From positions 1 to 5,872 of the forward strand of contig URZS01000079.1 in NCBI GenBank assembly GCA_900552445.1: a DNA stretch of 5,872 nt, read 5' to 3'. Of the stretch, positions 1-3,864 are shown one piece after another. This DNA is from an uncultured Veillonella sp. GTDB lineage: Bacteria > Bacillota > Negativicutes > Veillonellales > Veillonellaceae. The notes under the pieces were generated by a model. That model was given only the letters and a program-made list of their open reading frames with translations, had not been told where the DNA came from and did not search any database. Every line of letters begins with the position of its first letter. Within the stretch, counting starts at the first letter, position 1. A program made the position numbers and the translations under genes.

Positions 1-50
1 GGCGACCACCGAGATCTACACTCTTTCCCTACACGACGCTCTTCCGATCT
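1..50 (+). other. Untrimmed Illumina P5/TruSeq universal adapter (artefact)
   Basis: These 50 bases match, as recalled, the last 50 bases of the 58-nt Illumina TruSeq universal (P5) adapter, from GGCGACCACCGAG through CTCTTTCCC to the terminal GCTCTTCCGATCT. Only the first 8 adapter bases are missing. The adapter is oriented to read into the insert, which begins at base 51. This is library DNA left at a contig end and not part of the organism. No gene or motif should be called across position 50/51. Confidence 0.97.
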
Positions 51-60
51 GCCTCCTTTC
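51..60 (-). promoter_or_regulatory. Possible ribosome-binding site cut off by the contig end
   Basis: Read on the minus strand, the last genomic bases before the adapter are GAAAGGAGGC, a strong Shine-Dalgarno-like sequence of the same kind that precedes every gene here. Its start codon would lie beyond the contig end. DUF1659 genes in Firmicutes are often followed by a second small gene (DUF2922 family), which would be a plausible owner. That identity is inference only, since no coding sequence is visible. Confidence 0.35.
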
Positions 61-301
61 ACGTTTCATAAACAAGTTCTCGAATATGGATAGAATGGGA
101 TAATCTCTGTAATTCAGTAATTACACGTAATTCTGTAATCACACTTAGATTAAATAGATCTATCTATGATTCATATCAATAAGGATGGGAATGTGTGGAC
201 TTGCGATTTCTACCCCTTTTACGACTATGTAAGGATGTATGAAATCAGCAATTAGGATGTGTTTGGATCACCTAAAACAAGAATATGTAGACAATCTACA
301 A
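60..301. other. Intergenic region with no recognisable gene
   Basis: This AT-rich stretch downstream of the DUF1659 gene shows no coding frame with a credible ribosome-binding site. It holds an 18-nt tandem repeat (109-144, listed separately) and a 10-bp palindrome ATAGATCTAT at 154-163. A small perfect hairpin, TGTAGA-CAA-TCTACA, lies at 286-300, directly after the DUF1659 stop codon. On the minus strand that hairpin is followed by a T-rich but interrupted tract, so it could be a weak terminator, but the 6-bp AT-rich stem is not convincing alone. Confidence 0.5.
109..144. repeat. 18-nt direct repeat, two adjacent copies
   Basis: Two abutting 18-nt units (109-126 and 127-144), each beginning GTAATTC, differ at two positions. 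The junction creates a near-palindrome, AATTAC-AC-GTAATT, at 119-132, so the block has both direct and inverted symmetry. It lies between the DUF1659 gene and the ribosome-binding-site-like sequence at the contig edge, where an operator for the next gene would be expected. No regulator can be named. Confidence 0.55.
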
Positions 302-508
302 TTAATGTCCTAAAGATACTTCATTGACGCGGACCACGTCGGACAAGCTGTGGTCATACAAGGCTGCCAGCGCATTACCAACGGTCTTCACATTATCGTC
401 AGACGCTTCTTCTGCAACACGTGTGTAGGTTACGTCTTTGTACTTCGGCGCATCTTCGGTGCCGATGTTAAAACGCAACACCAATTTAGTGCGTTTAATG
501 TTAGCCAT
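302..508 (-). CDS. DUF1659 domain-containing small protein
   Basis: This 68-residue protein starts MANIKRTKLVLRFN, the beta-strand opening typical of the DUF1659 family of short Firmicutes proteins, whose function is unknown. The middle (about residues 36-52, DDNVKTVGNALAALYDH) looks like one amphipathic helix, and the end (VVRVNEVSL) like a closing strand. The length is normal for the family, and there is no signal peptide or transmembrane segment. The frame stays open for 40 more codons upstream, but the start at 508 is chosen because AAAGGAGGTGATA sits 2 nt before it with its GGAGG core at ideal distance, and the upstream extension runs through the promoter. It appears monocistronic here, with its own promoter and a possible self-pairing leader. 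A partner gene may lie beyond the contig end. The family call is from memory of its pattern. Confidence 0.85.
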   Translation of the reverse strand: MANIKRTKLVLRFNIGTEDAPKYKDVTYTRVAEEASDDNVKTVGNALAALYDHSLSDVVRVNEVSLGH

Positions 509-510
509 CG

Positions 511-596
511 TATCACCTCCTTTCACCCTCTTATATTCCTGAGGTCCTCCTTCGACAACCCCCTTGCGGTGAATTAAGGTGATTTTGGTGAAAGCT
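511..596 (-). promoter_or_regulatory. DUF1659 leader with ribosome-binding site and possible SD-sequestering pairing
   Basis: The ribosome-binding site is AAAGGAGGTGATA (523-511 on the minus strand), almost fully complementary to the 16S rRNA tail. The predicted transcript starts near 596 with CTTTCACC (594-587), which is an exact 8-nt complement of GGTGAAAG (527-520) overlapping the site. The leader also carries TCACC three times at 9-nt steps (plus-strand GGTGA at 569, 578 and 587). Any copy could pair with GGTGA in the Shine-Dalgarno. A second GAAGGAGG at about 546-553 has no start codon at a usable distance. Confidence 0.45.
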
Positions 597-601
597 AGTG
601 A

Positions 602-628
602 ATTATAATTACAATTCCTCATTAACAA
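602..628 (-). promoter_or_regulatory. Candidate sigma-70-type promoter of the DUF1659 gene
   Basis: On the minus strand a perfect TATAAT (607-602) has TTGTTA (628-623) upstream with a short 15-nt spacer. TTGCTT, with a 19-nt spacer, is an alternative -35. Neither spacer is ideal, so the -10 is the stronger half of the call. The start point would be near 595-596, about 88 nt before the ATG. The promoter immediately follows the last T-tract of the upstream terminator array. Confidence 0.5.
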
Positions 629-630
629 GC

Positions 631-752
631 AAAAAAGCCCTTTACTAGCACCAGTTAAATATGAGAAATAAGAAGAAAGACCTTTACTCGTAACAGTTAT
701 ATATGAGAAACAAAAAAGACCTTTACTAGTACTAGTTATATATGAGATATAA
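631..752. repeat. Three tandem copies of an approximately 40-nt terminator-arm repeat
   Basis: Three direct repeats of 39-42 nt share a core of (A-rich)-CCTTTACT-(variable)-AGTTA-ATATGAGA. The anchor CCTTTACT occurs at 639, 681 and 720. On the minus strand each unit reads as GTAAAGG(T/G)C followed by a T-rich tract: TTTTTT after the units at 720 and 639, and TTTCTTCTTATTT after the unit at 681. The promoter-proximal copy (717-737) pairs with a single upstream arm (753-773) to make the terminator. The other two copies are additional 3' halves of the same hairpin. No coding frame is present. Confidence 0.85.
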
Positions 753-773
753 AACTAGTTCCCGTAAAGGTCT
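712..773 (-). terminator. Intrinsic terminator downstream of the kinase-like gene
   Basis: The outer stem is 10 perfect base pairs: AGACCTTTAC (773-764 on the minus strand) with GTAAAGGTCT (726-717). After a 4x4 internal loop there is a 7-bp inner stem (759-753 with 737-731) and a 15-nt loop. On the minus strand the stem runs straight into a T-tract (717-712). The position, about 137 nt past the stop of the gene ending at 910, suits that transcript and insulates the DUF1659 gene. Confidence 0.8.
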
Positions 774-814
774 ACACAGTGCAACTATTACAAGTACCAT
801 AATGGCACAGTATG

Positions 815-899
815 TAACTATAAGTGCTATGTAATTATAAGTATGATTTAACTATAAGCGTTATCTAACCATAAGTGTTATTTAATTATAAACACTGTT
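815..899. repeat. Five-unit 17-nt tandem repeat
   Basis: Five contiguous units of exactly 17 nt (815, 832, 849, 866 and 883) follow the approximate consensus TAACTATAAGTGTTATT. Units differ at a few positions each, and the TAA-N-TATAA core is the most constant part. A faint sixth copy may precede them at 798-814. The block lies between the stop codon at 910 and the terminator, inside the predicted 3' untranslated region of the kinase-like gene. It is too diverged to be a recent slippage product and too short-period for a CRISPR array. Confidence 0.85.
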
Positions 900-909
900 A
901 CATTGAAAT

Positions 910-1656
910 CTATTCAGTTTTCAAGGATAAGATGAAATCATGTGCTTTTACGGCTGCTTCCGTATCTACAAAGTGGAATGGGTTTAACATGCGGCAGAAT
1001 TTAAAGAGATGTTCATGTTTACGTAGGATTTCTTTTACATGTAACACCGTATCCCGTGCCGTACGAGCAGAGCTATAGCCATTCATCATAGCATATAAAT
1101 AAGAAATCGGTAAATCATCCTCTCTTAAATAGCTATGAACAAAGATAAGCAAATCCCAGCCCTGTGCTGTTAATTCAGGCCAACGGCGACTATTTTCCCA
1201 GTCGAGTAAGGTAATCTTATCTGTTTCTGGATCATAGGTAATATCACGCATGGCAGGACGCCCATGAGCTAAACCATAGTCATGTAACTGACCTAAGGTC
1301 TTACCAAATATATAAAAGATATGTGTTACCATATCATGCAAACTATCGTCATCGGGATGTTGCGCCGGCAATTGACTATAATACGTTAAAGTCTTACCAC
1401 ACTCTTCGGTAACAAAGTAATGTTCTCTAAAGCCTGCAATGGTCGGTGCTACAGGCAATTGTGTATTCACAAAGGAAATTTTATAGAACTCATAATCAAA
1501 AGAAGCTCTAGGTGCTGGTTTAATCCAACTAGAGCGATGATTACTAATATCTTGTTTTACATAATATTTTTTATTATTGAATTCTACAGGAAAAACGCGA
1601 TGGTCTTTCTCTTGATCGATCATCCGATCGATGTATTCTAACAGCATATCATTCAT
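910..1656 (-). CDS. Kinase-fold protein, lipopolysaccharide kinase (InaA/WaaP)-like
   Basis: This 248-residue soluble protein resembles the small bacterial kinase-like families related to Kdo/heptose (lipopolysaccharide) kinases. K34 in YYVKQ fits the ATP-binding lysine and E56 in DYEFYKI the helix-C glutamate. The stretch LGQLHDYGLAHGRP followed by AMRD (131-138) fits the catalytic loop, and LLDWEN (D152) replaces DFG as the metal-binding motif. The catalytic loop is unusual: the residue two after H131 is arginine where HRD kinases have aspartate, and the usual loop asparagine is D138. No signal peptide or membrane helix is seen, so it should be cytoplasmic. A phosphotransferase acting on the LPS core is plausible in a diderm Firmicute, but the substrate is unknown and a pseudokinase is possible. 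GGGAGGA lies 4 nt before the ATG at 1656. It has its own promoter and terminator and is unrelated to the sdh operon upstream. Confidence 0.75.
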   Translation of the reverse strand: MNDMLLEYIDRMIDQEKDHRVFPVEFNNKKYYVKQDISNHRSSWIKPAPRASFDYEFYKISFVNTQLPVAPTIAGFREHYFVTEECGKTLTYYSQLPAQHPDDDSLHDMVTHIFYIFGKTLGQLHDYGLAHGRPAMRDITYDPETDKITLLDWENSRRWPELTAQGWDLLIFVHSYLREDDLPISYLYAMMNGYSSARTARDTVLHVKEILRKHEHLFKFCRMLNPFHFVDTEAAVKAHDFILSLKTE

Positions 1657-1854
1657 TATATCCTCCCTGTGTATAGCGCGTAATAATGTTAAAAATCCCT
1701 TTTACATAATTGCTCAATTAAAGTGGATATTCATTATACAACGAATCTCCCCATCGTGTACGTTCTACATTACATGGCTAACATTATTATGATTTACGAG
1801 CTAACAATGTTATATTAATCAACATTCATATAAGTGTATACAATCAATATTCTC
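1657..1854 (-). other. Long AT-rich 5' leader of the kinase-like gene
   Basis: About 190 nt separate the predicted start point from the ATG. It is AT-rich with no clear open frame and no recognisable riboswitch core. It contains a 10-bp long-range inverted repeat (TAATAATGTT at 1681-1690 with AACATTATTA at 1780-1789). There is also a short palindrome, TAACA-A-TGTTA, at 1802-1812, and GCTAACA at about 1777 and 1800. In sequence this AT-rich, such matches may be chance. The ribosome-binding site GGGAGGA is at 1661-1667. Confidence 0.35.
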
Positions 1855-1883
1855 ATTATACTACAATTCTCAGTTGATATCAA
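1855..1883 (-). promoter_or_regulatory. Sigma-70-type promoter of the kinase-like gene
   Basis: On the minus strand TTGATA (1883-1878) and TATAAT (1860-1855) are separated by exactly 17 nt, one mismatch from full consensus. The -35 is embedded in the 10-bp palindrome TTGATATCAA (1874-1883), which could double as a regulator site. The promoter lies about 35 nt beyond the sdh terminator, so the downstream gene is an independent transcription unit. Confidence 0.7.
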
Positions 1884-1911
1884 AATCAAATTTATTTATA
1901 AAGCTAGTATT

Positions 1912-1946
1912 TATAAGAAAAACCCCCTAGCCTTAGCTAGGGGGTT
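1912..1946 (-). terminator. Strong intrinsic terminator of the sdhABE operon
   Basis: A perfect 11-bp stem, AACCCCCTAGC (minus strand 1946-1936) with GCTAGGGGGTT (1931-1921), closes on a 4-nt loop. It is followed on the minus strand by TTTCTTATAAA. The GC-rich base and U-rich tail are textbook for rho-independent termination. It lies about 80 nt past the sdhE stop. There is no T-tract on the plus strand, so it acts on the minus strand. Confidence 0.92.
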
Positions 1947-2025
1947 CTTCTGGTAATTATGATAATAGGTTTAGATTTAGACGTATATATATAGACCAAC
2001 TCAGATCATGCCTAAATCAAACGAA

Positions 2026-2901
2026 TTAACCTACGAATTTTGTCACTGCTGCAGTGTCAGTTAAGTGACGTTTAGGCATACCCATTTCTTCAGGGGAGAT
2101 GCCAAGAGCAAGACCCACTAATTGGGACATGTGCAAGATTGGCATATCTTTGCCACCGCCAACAACTTCTTTAGCTTCTTTTTGGAACATATCAAGTTGC
2201 ATTTGGCAAAGTGGGCAAGGAGTTACTACGCAATCTGCGCCTTCTTTAGCTGCATCTTTATTGATGGAGCCAGTCATTTGCATTACGGAATCATGTGCAG
2301 GGTATACAGCATGGAAACCGCAGCAATCGAGCTTACGGGAGAAGTCGATTGGTGTAGCACCGATAGCGGAAATCAATTCTGCTAAGGATGTAGGCATTTG
2401 ATAATCTTCGAAGCCCAATTCAGTTTGAGGACGAAGAATATGGCAACCATAGTATTCAGCTACACGTAAACCAGTTAAAGGTTTAACAACTTTAGCTTTC
2501 AATTTGTCCAAACCGTAATCGCGGATCAATACCCATAAGAAATGAGTAATATCAGTTGTACCGCGGTATTGTTTACCGATTTGAGCTAATTTTTTATTAA
2601 CTTCGTTCTTTTCTTTTTCGTTTTTATCAAGCTCGTTTTTAGCTTCACGAAGCATCAAAGTACAAGTATTACATACAGTTAAAAGGTTCAAACCTTTTTC
2701 TTCTGCTAATGCAATGTTACGTGCGTTTGTAGCAAGTGTGATTTCTGGAGCGATATCTTGAACGTGGGACGCGCCGCAGCAAGTCCAGCCGTCAAGCTCT
2801 TCCAACTCGATGCCTAATTTTTTAGCTACAGCAACTGTTGCTAAGTAATCTTCTTTGGCAGCGCTTTCAAGAACGCAACCTGGGAAAAATGCGTATTTCA
2901 T
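2026..2901 (-). CDS. sdhE: Succinate dehydrogenase/fumarate reductase subunit E, HdrB-like CCG-domain anchor
   Basis: This 291-residue protein contains two cysteine-rich CCG domains, as in heterodisulfide reductase subunit B and the SdhE/MfrE subunit of class E enzymes. Domain 1 has C9, C41-C42-G43, C77 and C80. Domain 2 has C153, C193-C194-G195, C229 and C232. These cysteines are known in the family to hold noncubane [4Fe-4S] clusters. No hydrophobic segment is long enough to span a membrane, so binding to the membrane would be peripheral. Between the domains lies a highly charged, probably coiled stretch (residues 84-110). It probably passes electrons between the quinone pool and SdhB. Its ATG shares one base with the sdhB stop (TAATG), and GAGGAGGT lies 9 nt upstream, indicating translational coupling. 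The gene symbol refers to the anchor subunit, not to the FAD-assembly factor also called SdhE in proteobacteria. Methanogen-type HdrB is excluded by the operon context. Confidence 0.92.
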   Translation of the reverse strand: MKYAFFPGCVLESAAKEDYLATVAVAKKLGIELEELDGWTCCGASHVQDIAPEITLATNARNIALAEEKGLNLLTVCNTCTLMLREAKNELDKNEKEKNEVNKKLAQIGKQYRGTTDITHFLWVLIRDYGLDKLKAKVVKPLTGLRVAEYYGCHILRPQTELGFEDYQMPTSLAELISAIGATPIDFSRKLDCCGFHAVYPAHDSVMQMTGSINKDAAKEGADCVVTPCPLCQMQLDMFQKEAKEVVGGGKDMPILHMSQLVGLALGISPEEMGMPKRHLTDTAAVTKFVG

Positions 2902-3863
2902 TATTTGCTTACCTCCTCAGCTGCTTTCATAAGTCTGCGAACACCATCAATACCGTTTACAGGTTTTTGAGGTACTACAAGTTCAAATGGATTGATTTTG
3001 CTGTGTTTCCACAAACGTAAAGCATAGAATGCTTGTTTAGCGGAATCTACAACACCATCAGATTTCAAGCTCATAGAAACTTCTTTCAAGCGACCAGTTT
3101 TGTAAAGATCGTCTTTGAAAGCAACTGCATGGCGAACGCCTTTGCTGTTAGTAAGACCAGCTTTTGTAGCCTCTTTACGCAAGTTGGAAATATCTTGAGC
3201 AGGTTTTAAGTGTTTAGGGCAACGGGAGATACAGTTCATGCAGTGAACGCATTTCCAAAGACCGTTGTCGAATGCAGGATGAATATGAGCCATAGGTGCA
3301 TCATCACGGCTATCCAATACGAAACGGTTAGCTTTTGTGAATACATATGGTTCTAAGAAGTCATCTTGACGTGCAGTCAATTTGTTACATTCAGATGCGC
3401 AGCAACCACAAAGGATACATTCTGTACCAGCAACGAATTTTTTGAAGTCAGCTGGAGTTTGGCGAACAATTTTGTCACCTTCGTTGAATTCAGCTTTAAG
3501 GAAGATCCAAGGAGCAACCAATTTCAAACGATCAACTTTTGCTTCCCAGTCAACAACTAAGTCACGGATAACGCGGAAGTTACCGATAGGTGCAATTGTT
3601 AATTCATCAGTACCATAACGTTCTGTTAATTCGTCGATTTTAGCTTCGCAACCAAGCATTGCTTCGCCATTTACGCGAACGGAGCAAGCGCCGCAAACTG
3701 CGGAACGACAAGCTGCCAAGAATGTTAATGTTGGATCTTGAGTGTCTTTAATTTTTTGAAGGCCCCAAAGAATTGTACGGTCAGCTTCATAGTCGAATTT
3801 GAAAGTCTGTACAAACGCGCGACCTTGTTGGTAACGGTGGATATGATAGGTGATTTGTCTCAT
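2901..3863 (-). CDS. sdhB: Succinate dehydrogenase/fumarate reductase iron-sulfur subunit
   Basis: This 320-residue protein relays electrons between the SdhA flavin and SdhE. The N-terminal ferredoxin-like domain has C52, C57, C60 and C72 for [2Fe-2S], in the motif CRSAVCGAC and a later C. The C-terminal domain has C149, C152, C155 and C159, then C205, C208, C211 and C215 before P216. By family alignment C149/C152/C155/C215 hold the [4Fe-4S] cluster and C159/C205/C211 the third cluster. C208 is an extra cysteine at the position that is normally non-cysteine in [3Fe-4S] enzymes, so a second [4Fe-4S] is likely. C159 is followed by N rather than the usual P. The protein is longer than the roughly 240-residue E. 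coli SdhB, with about 100 residues after the last cluster, perhaps for docking SdhE. The start is 1 nt after the sdhA stop (TAAGATG), with AGGAAG as the ribosome-binding site. Confidence 0.95.
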   Translation of the reverse strand: MRQITYHIHRYQQGRAFVQTFKFDYEADRTILWGLQKIKDTQDPTLTFLAACRSAVCGACSVRVNGEAMLGCEAKIDELTERYGTDELTIAPIGNFRVIRDLVVDWEAKVDRLKLVAPWIFLKAEFNEGDKIVRQTPADFKKFVAGTECILCGCCASECNKLTARQDDFLEPYVFTKANRFVLDSRDDAPMAHIHPAFDNGLWKCVHCMNCISRCPKHLKPAQDISNLRKEATKAGLTNSKGVRHAVAFKDDLYKTGRLKEVSMSLKSDGVVDSAKQAFYALRLWKHSKINPFELVVPQKPVNGIDGVRRLMKAAEEVSK

Positions 3864-3864
3864 C

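Noticed and set aside
509..628. N-terminal extension of the DUF1659 protein to an ATG at 628
   Set aside because: The extension would cover the promoter and leader and has no ribosome-binding site, while the internal ATG at 508 has a near-perfect one and matches the family's usual N terminus.
631..900. CRISPR array
   Set aside because: The repeats are directly tandem without unique spacers, have periods of 17 and about 40 nt, and are diverged; no cas gene is nearby.
631..900. Insertion sequence remnant or replication iterons
   Set aside because: There is no transposase fragment, no terminal inverted repeats with target duplication and no initiator gene; the approximately 40-nt units are explained as terminator arms.
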